Source: Burkholderia sp. FERM BP-3421 (GTDB lineage Bacteria; Pseudomonadota; Gammaproteobacteria; Burkholderiales; Burkholderiaceae). Taken from it: a stretch of DNA of 64,000 bases. The stretch is taken from assembly GCF_028657905.1 (NCBI RefSeq), contig NZ_CP117782.1, positions 868,001 to 932,000 on the forward strand, given 5' to 3'. Each line of letters opens with the position of its first letter. Position 1 is the first letter of the stretch. This document shows, piece by piece, positions 24,706 to 32,406 of this stretch. Under the pieces are notes generated by a model. The model was not told the DNA's origin. It saw only the letters and a program-made list of their open reading frames with translations, and did no database searches. Made by a program: the position numbers and the translations under genes.

Positions 24706-27700
24706 ATGGCTCACTTCTCGTGTTTTCCCGGCGCTTCGGCCCTTTCCGATTTCCGTCAAACCCGCCTGCTCGACACGCTCAAGCAAATCGACGGCGATAT
24801 CGTCGCGATCCGCGGTCAGTTCCTGCACTTCGTCAATGCGCATGAGCCGCTGCCGGCCGACGACGCGGCCCGCGTCGAGGCGCTGATGCACTACGGCGCG
24901 CCGTTCGAACCGGCGGCCGAGCGCGGGGCGACCGAGACCTTCGTGGTGGTGCCGCGGTTCGGCACGGTGTCGCCGTGGGCGAGCAAGGCGACCGACATCG
25001 CGCTGCACTGCGGGCTGTCGCGGGTGCGCCGCATCGAGCGCGGCATCGAGTTCACGGTCACGCTCAAGAGCGGCCTGCTCGGCGTCGGCGGCAAGAAGGC
25101 GCTGTCCGCCGAGGCGCGCGTCGCGGTGATCGCGGCGCTGCACGACCGCATGACGGAAAACGCGATCGCGGCGCGCGACGACGCGCGCCACCTGTTCGAC
25201 GAACTGCCCGCGAAGCCGCTCGCGACGGTCGACGTGCTGGGCAGCGGGCACGCCGCGCTCGAAGCGGCCAACGCCGAACTGGGCCTTGCGCTCGCCGCCG
25301 ACGAGATCGACTACCTGGTCGACGCGTTCCGCAAGCTCGAGCGCAACCCGACCGACGTCGAACTGATGATGTTCGCGCAGGCGAACAGCGAGCACTGCCG
25401 CCACAAGATTTTCAACGCGCAGTGGACGATCGACGGCGACGCGCAGGACCTGTCGCTGTTCCAGATGATCCGCAACACCGAGAAGCTGAACCCGCAGGGC
25501 ACGATCGTCGCCTATTCGGACAACTCCTCGATCATGGTGGGCGCGCAGGCCGAGCGCTGGTTCCCGCGCGGCGCGTCGCAGAACGGTCCGGCCGAGCGCT
25601 ATGGCCGCCACACCGAGATGAGCCACACGCTGATGAAGGTGGAGACGCACAACCACCCGACCGCGATCTCGCCGTTCCCGGGCGCCGCGACCGGCGCGGG
25701 CGGCGAAATCCGCGACGAGGGTGCGACGGGGCGCGGCGCGCGCCCGAAGGCGGGCCTCGTCGGCTTCACGGTGTCGAACCTCGATCTGCCGGGCGCGCGC
25801 GAAGGCTGGGAAAACGACCGCGACGCCGCGCAGCCGCCGGCCGGGCGCAATCCGGACGCGGCCCACGGCCAGTACGGCCGCCCGGACCGCATCGCGTCGC
25901 CGCTGCAGATCATGATCGACGGCCCGCTCGGCGGCGCCGCGTTCAACAATGAATTCGGCCGCCCGAACCTCGGCGGCTATTTCCGCGTGTACGAGCAGAA
26001 CGTCGGCGGCCAGAGGCGCGGCTATCACAAGCCGATCATGATCGCGGGCGGCATCGGCAACATCTCCGATCAGCACACCCACAAGCACGACCTGCCGGCC
26101 GGCTCGCTGTTGATCCAGATCGGCGGCCCGGGGATGCGGATCGGCATGGGCGGCAGCGCGGCCAGCTCGATGGCGACGGGCGCGAACACGGCCGAGCTGG
26201 ACTTCGATTCGGTGCAGCGCGGCAACCCGGAAATCGAGCGGCGCGCGCAGGAAGTGATCAACGGCTGCTGGCAGCTCGGCGACACGAACCCGATCCTGAG
26301 CATCCACGACGTTGGCGCGGGCGGCCTGTCGAACGCGTTCCCCGAGCTCGTCGACGGCGCCGACAAGGGCGCGCGCTTCGAACTGCGCAAGGTGCAGCTC
26401 GAGGAGAGCGGCCTGTCGCCGCGCGAGATCTGGTCGAACGAGGCGCAGGAGCGCTACGTGCTGGCGATCGCGCCGGCCGACCTGGCGCGCTTCGAGGCGA
26501 TCTGCGTGCGCGAGCGCTGCCCGTTCGCGGTGGTGGGCGTCGCGACCGACGTGCGCCAGCTGCAGCTCGTCGACGACGATGCGCAGGGCGCGCATGCGTA
26601 CCCGGTCGACATGCCGATGGAAGTGCTGCTCGGCAAGCCGCCGCGCATGCACCGCGACGTGACGCGCGTCGCGGTCGAGCGCGCGCCGGTCGAGGTCACG
26701 GGCATCGCGCTCGCCGACGTCGCCGCGAGCGTGCTGCGTCACCCGACCGTCGCGAGCAAGTCGTTCCTGATCACGATCGGCGACCGCACGGTCGGCGGCA
26801 CCTCGGTGCGCGACCAGCTGGTCGGCCCGTGGCAGGTGCCGGTCGCGGACTGCGCGATCACCGCGATGGACTACGCCGGTTTCCACGGCGAGGCGATGAC
26901 GATGGCCGAGCGCACGCCGCTTGCCGTGATCGACGCGCCGGCGTCGGGCCGCATGGCGGTCGGCGAGGCCATCACGAACATCGCGGCGGCGCCGATCGCG
27001 TCGCTGGACAAGCTGAAGCTGTCGGCCAACTGGATGGCCGCGTGCGGCACCGCGGGCGAGGACGCCGCGCTGTTCGACACGGTGAAGGCGATCGGCATGG
27101 AGCTGTGCCCGGCGCTCGGGATCGGCATCCCGGTCGGCAAGGATTCCCTGTCGATGAAGACCAAGTGGGACGAGGCGGGCGTCGCGAAGGAAGTGGTCGC
27201 GCCGGTGTCGCTGATCATCTCGGCGTTCGCGCCGGTCGAGGACGTGCGCCGCCACCTGACGCCGCAACTGCGCCGCGTCGCCGACGCGGGCGACAGCGTG
27301 CTGATCCTGATCGACCTCGGCCGCGGCCGCAACCGGCTGGGCGGCAGCATCTTCGCGCAGGTCACGCAGCAGGTCGGCAACGACACGCCGGACGTCGACG
27401 ACGCGGAAGACCTGAAGCGCTTCTTCACGGCGGTCCAGGCGCTCAACGCGCAGGGCAGGCTGCTCGCCTACCACGACCGCTCGGACGGCGGGCTGTGGGC
27501 GACCGTGTGCGAGATGGCGTTCGCCGGCCACGCGGGCGTGTCGCTCAACGTCGACATGCTCACGCTCGACGCCGATCACGCGTCGGACTACGGCGATGCG
27601 AAGGACTGGGCGAAGCAGACCAGCGGCCGGCGCGACGACCGCACGCTGCGCGCGCTGTTTGCCGAGGAACTCGGCGCGGTGGTGCAGGTGCGCGCGGCGG

Positions 27701-28773
27701 AACGCGACGCGGTGCTCGCGGTGCTGCGCGAGCACGGGCTGTCGACCTGCTCGCACGTGATCGGCAGCGTGAACGAGCGCGACGCGATCGAAGTGTTCCG
27801 CGACGCCAGGAAGATCTACGACGCGCCGCGCGCCGAGCTGCATCGCGCGTGGGGCGAGGTCAGCTGGCGCATCGCGCGCCTGCGCGACAACCCGGCCTGC
27901 GCGGACGCCGAATACGACACGCTGCTCGACACCGCGGATCCGGGCCTGTCGCCGGTGCTGACGTTCGACGCGCAAGAGGACATCGCCGCGCCGTTCATCG
28001 CCACGGGCGCGCGGCCGCGCGTCGCGATCCTGCGCGAGCAGGGCGTCAATTCGCATCTGGAAACCGCCTACGCGTTCGATCGCGCGGGCTTCGACGCGCA
28101 CGACGTGCACATGAGCGACCTGCTCGCCGGCCGCGCGACGCTGGCGGACTTCGCGGGCGCGGTCGCCTGCGGCGGCTTCTCGTACGGCGACGTGCTGGGC
28201 GCGGGCGAGGGCTGGGCGAAGACGATCCGCTTCAATCCGCAGCTGGCGGACATGTTCGCGGCCTTCTTCGCGCGCCAGGACACCTTCGCGCTCGGCATTT
28301 GCAACGGCTGTCAGATGCTGTCGAGCATCGCGTCGATGATTCCGGGCGCGGAAGCCTGGCCGAAGTTCACGCGCAACAAGTCCGAGCAGTTCGAGGCGCG
28401 GTTGTCGCTGGTCGAGGTGCAGCCGTCGCCGTCGATCTTCTTCGCGGGCATGGAAGGCTCGCGGATCCCGGTCGCGGTTGCGCACGGCGAAGGCTATGCG
28501 GACTTCTCGCAGCAGGGCGACGCGAGCCGCGTCGCGGTCGCGATGCGCTATGTCGACCATCGCGGCGCGGCGACCGAGGCGTATCCGTTCAACCCGAACG
28601 GTTCGCCGGACGGGATGACCTCGGTGACGACCGCGGACGGCCGTTTCACGGTGCTGATGCCGCACATGGAGCGCGTGCATCGCACGTTGCAGATGAGCTG
28701 GCACCCGGACGACTGGAGCGAGGCGAGCCCGTGGCTGCGCGTGTTCCGCAACGCGCGTCGCTGGCTCGGCTGA
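24706..28773 (+). CDS. purL: Phosphoribosylformylglycinamidine synthase, single-chain type
   Basis: A 1355-residue enzyme of purine biosynthesis that converts FGAR, glutamine and ATP to FGAM. The N-terminal and two AIR-synthase-like domains carry HCRHKIFNAQW, VETHNHPTAISPFPGAATGA and GGMGGSAASS-type blocks. The C-terminal class I glutaminase domain has the nucleophile Cys1199 in GICNGCQM and the HGEGYADF His. The single-chain architecture is that of proteobacteria (about 1300 residues). The start MAHFSCFPGASALSDFR was chosen; an upstream in-frame extension is unlike the family. Downstream, the terminator has been interrupted by an IS. Confidence 0.98.
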   Translation: MAHFSCFPGASALSDFRQTRLLDTLKQIDGDIVAIRGQFLHFVNAHEPLPADDAARVEALMHYGAPFEPAAERGATETFVVVPRFGTVSPWASKATDIALHCGLSRVRRIERGIEFTVTLKSGLLGVGGKKALSAEARVAVIAALHDRMTENAIAARDDARHLFDELPAKPLATVDVLGSGHAALEAANAELGLALAADEIDYLVDAFRKLERNPTDVELMMFAQANSEHCRHKIFNAQWTIDGDAQDLSLFQMIRNTEKLNPQGTIVAYSDNSSIMVGAQAERWFPRGASQNGPAERYGRHTEMSHTLMKVETHNHPTAISPFPGAATGAGGEIRDEGATGRGARPKAGLVGFTVSNLDLPGAREGWENDRDAAQPPAGRNPDAAHGQYGRPDRIASPLQIMIDGPLGGAAFNNEFGRPNLGGYFRVYEQNVGGQRRGYHKPIMIAGGIGNISDQHTHKHDLPAGSLLIQIGGPGMRIGMGGSAASSMATGANTAELDFDSVQRGNPEIERRAQEVINGCWQLGDTNPILSIHDVGAGGLSNAFPELVDGADKGARFELRKVQLEESGLSPREIWSNEAQERYVLAIAPADLARFEAICVRERCPFAVVGVATDVRQLQLVDDDAQGAHAYPVDMPMEVLLGKPPRMHRDVTRVAVERAPVEVTGIALADVAASVLRHPTVASKSFLITIGDRTVGGTSVRDQLVGPWQVPVADCAITAMDYAGFHGEAMTMAERTPLAVIDAPASGRMAVGEAITNIAAAPIASLDKLKLSANWMAACGTAGEDAALFDTVKAIGMELCPALGIGIPVGKDSLSMKTKWDEAGVAKEVVAPVSLIISAFAPVEDVRRHLTPQLRRVADAGDSVLILIDLGRGRNRLGGSIFAQVTQQVGNDTPDVDDAEDLKRFFTAVQALNAQGRLLAYHDRSDGGLWATVCEMAFAGHAGVSLNVDMLTLDADHASDYGDAKDWAKQTSGRRDDRTLRALFAEELGAVVQVRAAERDAVLAVLREHGLSTCSHVIGSVNERDAIEVFRDARKIYDAPRAELHRAWGEVSWRIARLRDNPACADAEYDTLLDTADPGLSPVLTFDAQEDIAAPFIATGARPRVAILREQGVNSHLETAYAFDRAGFDAHDVHMSDLLAGRATLADFAGAVACGGFSYGDVLGAGEGWAKTIRFNPQLADMFAAFFARQDTFALGICNGCQMLSSIASMIPGAEAWPKFTRNKSEQFEARLSLVEVQPSPSIFFAGMEGSRIPVAVAHGEGYADFSQQGDASRVAVAMRYVDHRGAATEAYPFNPNGSPDGMTSVTTADGRFTVLMPHMERVHRTLQMSWHPDDWSEASPWLRVFRNARRWLG

Positions 28774-28824
28774 TGTCCATGCCGTCGCTGTCGCCGCGTG
28801 CGGCGGCGGCCCGCGCAGGCCAAT

Positions 28825-28832
28825 AAAAAAAA
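28825..28832. repeat. Target-site duplication, left copy (A8)
   Basis: Eight A residues directly before the left end of the ISL3 element. The identical A8 follows the right end at 30136-30143, so this is a perfect 8-bp direct repeat, the size known for ISL3-family insertions. A homopolymer target cannot be told by itself from a chance A-tract, but its exact length on both sides supports the call. Confidence 0.85.
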
Positions 28833-30135
28833 GGTTCATCGCGGGAAACCGTGGAAGCTTTGGGTGCAGTTGGTAATCTGACGCCAGTGGAAACGGGCGT
28901 TGGAGGCCAAATTGCTGGATCGCAAAGCACTACAGGCATTGGGATGCTGGACGGGCTACCGGGTTGAGCGAGTGGAATGGCCGTCGGAGGCAAGCCGAAC
29001 CCTGTCGCTGTATCTCAAGCCGGTCAGCAAAGTGATGGTCTGCGAGCAATGCGGCAAACGGTGCCAGCAGATTCACGAGACGACCGTTCGGCGGGTGCGG
29101 GATCTGCCCTTATTTGAATACCGGGTGGTGCTCCATGTGCCGCGCCGACGAGTCTGGTGCGACCACTGCGGCGGCCCTCGGTTGGAGAGGCTGGATTGGC
29201 TGGGGCGTTACCAACGGGTCACTGCCCGCTTTGCCAAGGCCTGCGAGATCTTGCTGAAGTCCGCCAGCGTACAGGCTGTTGCTGCGTTCTATGGTCTGAA
29301 TTGGCACACTGTCAAATCGATCGACAAAGCCAGTTTGCAAGCCAGCATTGTTGAGCCGGATTGGGAACAGGTGCGGTATCTGGCCATGGACGAGTTTGCG
29401 CTCCACAAGGGCCATCGCTATGCCACCGTGGTTGTTGAGCCGATCAGCCGGCAAGTGCTATGGATCGGCCAGGGCCGCTCACGCGAAACCGCCCGAGCCT
29501 TCTTCGAGCAGCTTCCCGAAGGCGTTGCCGAGCGCATCGAGGCGGTCGCCATCGATATGACGACCGCCTATGAGCTGGAAATCAAGGCGAACTGCCCGCA
29601 GGCGGAAGTCGTCTATGACTTGTTCCACGTGGTGGCCAAGTACGGACGTGAAGTCATTGACCGGGTACGAGTCGATCAGGCCAATCAGCTTCGGCATGAC
29701 CGTCCTGCGCGCAAAGTACTGAAGTCGAGCCGCTGGCTGCTGCTGCGCAATCGCCAGAACTTGCGGGCAGATCAGGCGGTACATCTGAATGAACTGCTGG
29801 AAGCCAACCAGCCGTTGCTGTGCGTCTATCTGCTACGCGATGAACTCAAGCGACTCTGGTTCTACCAGAGACCCGCCTGGGCTCAGAAGGCATGGGGACA
29901 ATGGATCAGGCAGGCTCAGCAGAGCGGCATTACGCCGCTCAAACTGTTCGCTGAACGCCTGCAAAGCTACTGGCACGGCATTCTGGCTCGCTGCAAACAC
30001 CCGCTCAATACCAGCGTCGTCGAAGGCATCAACAACACCATCAAGGTCATCAAGCGTCGGGCCTACGGCTACCGGGATGAGGAATACTTCTTCCTCAAGA
30101 TCCGCGCTGCCTTCCCCGGTAATCCGCGATGAACC
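28833..30135 (+). mobile_element. Complete ISL3-family insertion sequence, 1303 bp
   Basis: The ends are imperfect inverted repeats. The left end reads GGTTCATCGCGGGAAACCGT and continues GGAAG; the reverse complement of the right end reads GGTTCATCGCGGATTACCGG and continues GGAAG. That gives 21 of 25 matching positions, including 12 perfect at the tip. One transposase gene fills the element, reading rightwards, and its stop codon lies inside the right inverted repeat. Base composition is clearly less GC-rich than the flanks. With the A8 duplication intact on both sides and no visible lesion in the gene, the insertion looks recent and potentially active. Confidence 0.95.
28912..30132 (+). CDS. 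ISL3-family transposase
   Basis: A 406-residue DDE transposase beginning at TTG (LLDRKALQALGCWTGYRV), with a GGAGG ribosome site five bases ahead. An earlier in-frame TTG at 28900 overlaps that site and is less likely. An N-terminal zinc-finger region has VCEQCGKRCQQ and WCDHCGG, followed by a helix-turn-helix around SVQAVAAFYGLNWHTVKSID. The catalytic acidic residues are best placed in YLAMDEFALHKGHRYA, AVAIDMT and the late NTSVVEGINNTIKVIKRRAY block. The frame is intact. Codon use differs from the surrounding genes, as expected for an acquired element. Confidence 0.95.
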   Translation: MLDRKALQALGCWTGYRVERVEWPSEASRTLSLYLKPVSKVMVCEQCGKRCQQIHETTVRRVRDLPLFEYRVVLHVPRRRVWCDHCGGPRLERLDWLGRYQRVTARFAKACEILLKSASVQAVAAFYGLNWHTVKSIDKASLQASIVEPDWEQVRYLAMDEFALHKGHRYATVVVEPISRQVLWIGQGRSRETARAFFEQLPEGVAERIEAVAIDMTTAYELEIKANCPQAEVVYDLFHVVAKYGREVIDRVRVDQANQLRHDRPARKVLKSSRWLLLRNRQNLRADQAVHLNELLEANQPLLCVYLLRDELKRLWFYQRPAWAQKAWGQWIRQAQQSGITPLKLFAERLQSYWHGILARCKHPLNTSVVEGINNTIKVIKRRAYGYRDEEYFFLKIRAAFPGNPR

Positions 30136-30143
30136 AAAAAAAA
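30136..30143. repeat. Target-site duplication, right copy (A8)
   Basis: Eight A residues directly after the right end of the ISL3 element, identical to 28825-28832. They now precede the terminator stem that begins at 30144. Confidence 0.85.
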
Positions 30144-30166
30144 GCCGCTCCGGGGAGCGGCTTTTT
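30144..30166. terminator. Terminator stem, formerly the bidirectional purL/parvulin terminator
   Basis: GCCGCTCC (30144-30151) pairs with GGAGCGGC (30154-30161), followed by TTTTT. With the A8 ahead of it, it served both the rightward purL and the leftward parvulin gene. After the IS insertion the stem and the duplicated A-tract remain together, so the leftward gene keeps its terminator, while purL transcripts now run into the IS first. Confidence 0.85.
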
Positions 30167-30197
30167 GCTGTCCGCGCGAACGCGGACGGGTGCGGTC

Positions 30198-30977
30198 TTA
30201 CTCGACCTTCGCTTTCTGGCGCAGACCTTCCTCGAACGACTGCAGCTTCTGCTGGACCAGTTGCTGCGCGATCTGCTGCTTGACCTGCTCGAGCGGCGGC
30301 GGCGCGATGCTGCGGATGTCGTCGACGCGGATGATGTGCCAGCCGAACTGGGTCTTCACCGGTGTATTGGTCATCTGGCCTTTCTGCAGCTGCTGCGCGG
30401 CCGAGGCGAACTCGGGCACGTAGGCCTTCGGATCGGACCAGTCGAGGTCGCCGCCGTTTTTCGCGGAGCCCGGATCCTTCGAATATTGCTTCGCGAGGTC
30501 CTCGAACTTCGCGCCGGCCTTGATCTTCGCGATCAGGTCCTTCGCCTGCTGCTCGTTGTCGACGAGGATGTGGTGCAGGTGATACTCACGGCCGCCCGCG
30601 CCTTTCACGAGGTCGTCGTAGCGCGCCTTCACCTCGGCGTCGGTCGGCTGGTTCTTCTTCAGGAAATCCTCGATCATCGCGCGCAGCACGGCGGTCTGCT
30701 GCGCGACGACGATCTGCGCCTTCACGTCGGCGCGGGTCGGGATCCCTTCCCGGATCGCTTCCTGCATCAGGATCTCGCGGTTGACGAGTTCCTGGCGCAC
30801 GGCCTGCTGCAGCTGCGGCGAGTCCTGCTGACCTTGCTGGACGAGCTGCGCGACCATCGCGTCGGCGCGCGATTTCGGAATCGGCGTGCCGTTGACCACG
30901 GCGATGTTCTGGGCGAAAGCCGGAGCGGCTGCGAGAGCGGCCACCAGGGCCCACAGGCGGGGGGATTTCAGGATCAT
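30198..30977 (-). CDS. Periplasmic parvulin-type peptidyl-prolyl isomerase
   Basis: A 259-residue exported isomerase. The signal peptide MILKSPRLWALVAALAAAPA ends near AFAQ. A SurA-like N-terminal chaperone part follows (VNGTPIPKSRADAMVAQLVQ), and a single parvulin domain at about 130-225 has YHLHHILVDNEQQAKDLI, SKDPGSAKNGGDLDW and FGWHIIRVDD. The architecture is that of PrsA/PpiC-like folding helpers in the periplasm, shorter than SurA. It heads, or belongs to, a leftward group ending here after bolA and yciB. Its terminator adjoins the IS. Confidence 0.9.
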   Translation of the reverse strand: MILKSPRLWALVAALAAAPAFAQNIAVVNGTPIPKSRADAMVAQLVQQGQQDSPQLQQAVRQELVNREILMQEAIREGIPTRADVKAQIVVAQQTAVLRAMIEDFLKKNQPTDAEVKARYDDLVKGAGGREYHLHHILVDNEQQAKDLIAKIKAGAKFEDLAKQYSKDPGSAKNGGDLDWSDPKAYVPEFASAAQQLQKGQMTNTPVKTQFGWHIIRVDDIRSIAPPPLEQVKQQIAQQLVQQKLQSFEEGLRQKAKVE

Positions 30978-31004
30978 CGGGGATTCCTAATGAGACGATT
31001 TGAC

Positions 31005-31313
31005 TTAATGAGAAGACACGTTGAATTCTTCGGGGGTGTAAGCAACGATCGCGAGCGCGTGAATACCGCGCTGCATTGCCTCGGCGAGCGCATCATACAC
31101 CAGCCGATGGCGTGCGACGCGCGCCTTGCCGGCGAACGCGGCGGACACGATCGTTACCGTGTAATGGCCGCCCGCGGCGGCCCCCGCGTGGCCCGCGTGC
31201 TGCGCGCTGTCGTCGCGCACGTCGAGCGAGGCGGGCGCGAGCGCGGCCGCGAGGCGCGCCTCGATCAGCGCGATCCGTTCGGCGGGAGAGGCGTTCAGGA
31301 AAGCATCGCTCAT
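31005..31313 (-). CDS. BolA family protein
   Basis: A 102-residue protein of the BolA/IbaG fold, which partners monothiol glutaredoxins in iron-sulfur handling and affects cell shape under stress. Recognisable are ERIALIEARLAAALAPASLD at the start, HYTVTIVSAAFAGKARVARH with the conserved Arg-His, and VYDALAEAMQRGIHALAI. It begins one base after the stop of yciB, so the two are translationally coupled, and ends 27 bp before the parvulin gene. Confidence 0.88.
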   Translation of the reverse strand: MSDAFLNASPAERIALIEARLAAALAPASLDVRDDSAQHAGHAGAAAGGHYTVTIVSAAFAGKARVARHRLVYDALAEAMQRGIHALAIVAYTPEEFNVSSH

Positions 31314-31314
31314 G

Positions 31315-31845
31315 TCATTCTTCCTTCAGGTATTTCGCGAGCCACAGGCTCTGCAGGATGATGAACACGATCATCGCGCCCGTCGTGCCGAACAGCTTGA
31401 AGTTGACCCACTGCGATTCGGTGAAGTTGTGCACCACGTACAGGTTGGCGACGCCGAGCACGGCGAAGAACAGCGCCCAGGCGAGGTTGAGCTTGTCCCA
31501 TACCGGGTGCGGCAGCGTGAGCTGCTTGCCCATCATTTTCTCGATCAGGTTCTTGTTGAATGCATAGCGGGCGGCGAGCAGGCCGACCGCGAAAAGCCAG
31601 TAAAGCACCGTGGGTTTCCATTGAATGAATTTCTCGTCATGCAGCACGAGGGTCGCGCCGCCGAACACGACGATCACGCCGAGGCTCACCCACAGCATCG
31701 TGTCGACTTTCTTGTGGCGGAACGCCACCCAGGCGACCTGGGCGAGCGTGGCGACAATCGCGACGGCGGTGGCCGTGAAGATGCCCCATAGCTTGAAGGC
31801 GGCGAAAAACAGGATGATCGGGAACAGGTCGAACAGAAATTTCAT
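31315..31845 (-). CDS. yciB: Inner-membrane protein YciB (septation protein A / IspZ family)
   Basis: A 176-residue membrane protein with about five hydrophobic spans. It begins MKFLFDLFPIILFFAAFKLW, which is highly typical of YciB/IspZ. The end (MIVFIILQSLWLAKYLKEE) is also conserved. The family acts in envelope synthesis and septation; loss affects cell length in several bacteria. It is followed directly by bolA and the parvulin gene, an arrangement conserved in betaproteobacteria. Confidence 0.93.
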   Translation of the reverse strand: MKFLFDLFPIILFFAAFKLWGIFTATAVAIVATLAQVAWVAFRHKKVDTMLWVSLGVIVVFGGATLVLHDEKFIQWKPTVLYWLFAVGLLAARYAFNKNLIEKMMGKQLTLPHPVWDKLNLAWALFFAVLGVANLYVVHNFTESQWVNFKLFGTTGAMIVFIILQSLWLAKYLKEE

Positions 31846-31923
31846 GGCGATCGCAGCTGCGTGACGGGCCTGGGCGGCCCGCCACCGTTGTAGGGACCCC
31901 GCGCGCGGGCGGTTGCCGCCCGC

Positions 31924-32355
31924 TTACTTCTGCCCGGGTTGAGGCTCGAAGTTTAACGCAGCCGAGTTAATACAGTAACGCAGGCCGGTCTTGTCGCGCG
32001 GGCCGTCCTCGAAGACGTGGCCCAGATGCGCGCCGCACTGGTTGCAGCGCACCTCGACGCGCGTCATGCCGTGCGTGTGGTCCATCTTTTCCTCGATCAC
32101 CTCGCCGTCGAGCGGCTTGAAGTAGCTGGGCCAGCCGCAGCCCGAGTGGTACTTCGCGCCGGATTCGAACAGCGCGGTGCCGCAGACGACGCAATGGTAG
32201 ATGCCCGTGTCTTCGGTATCCGTGTATTCGCCCGTGAACGCGCGCTCGGTGGCCGCGTGCTGGGTCACCTCGTACTGCATCGGCGTGAGCCGGCGGCGCA
32301 GCTCGGCGTCGTCCTTCTGGTAGGGGTAGGCCTGGTCGTCTCGATCATGGGACAT
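31924..32355 (-). CDS. msrB: Peptide-methionine (R)-S-oxide reductase
   Basis: A 143-residue repair enzyme that reduces the R form of methionine sulfoxide in proteins. Zinc-binding Cys pairs are in CVVCG and RCNQCGAH, and the catalytic Cys is in GLRYCINSAALNF. The GWPSYFKPLDG block is typical. It is a stand-alone MsrB; no MsrA fusion is present. It is 51 bp from selO, reading in the same direction, and is probably part of the same redox-linked transcript. Confidence 0.96.
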   Translation of the reverse strand: MSHDRDDQAYPYQKDDAELRRRLTPMQYEVTQHAATERAFTGEYTDTEDTGIYHCVVCGTALFESGAKYHSGCGWPSYFKPLDGEVIEEKMDHTHGMTRVEVRCNQCGAHLGHVFEDGPRDKTGLRYCINSAALNFEPQPGQK

Positions 32356-32406
32356 GGTTCGTCTCTCCTGGGGAAGGGGCTGGGCGCGCGAGCGCGCGCC
32401 CCGGGG

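Noticed and set aside
24694..28839. A 1381-codon open frame antisense to purL
   Set aside because: Its product is dominated by Arg, Ala, His and Asp with no domain pattern. It is the mirror frame produced by high GC at third codon positions of purL, which has all its catalytic motifs.
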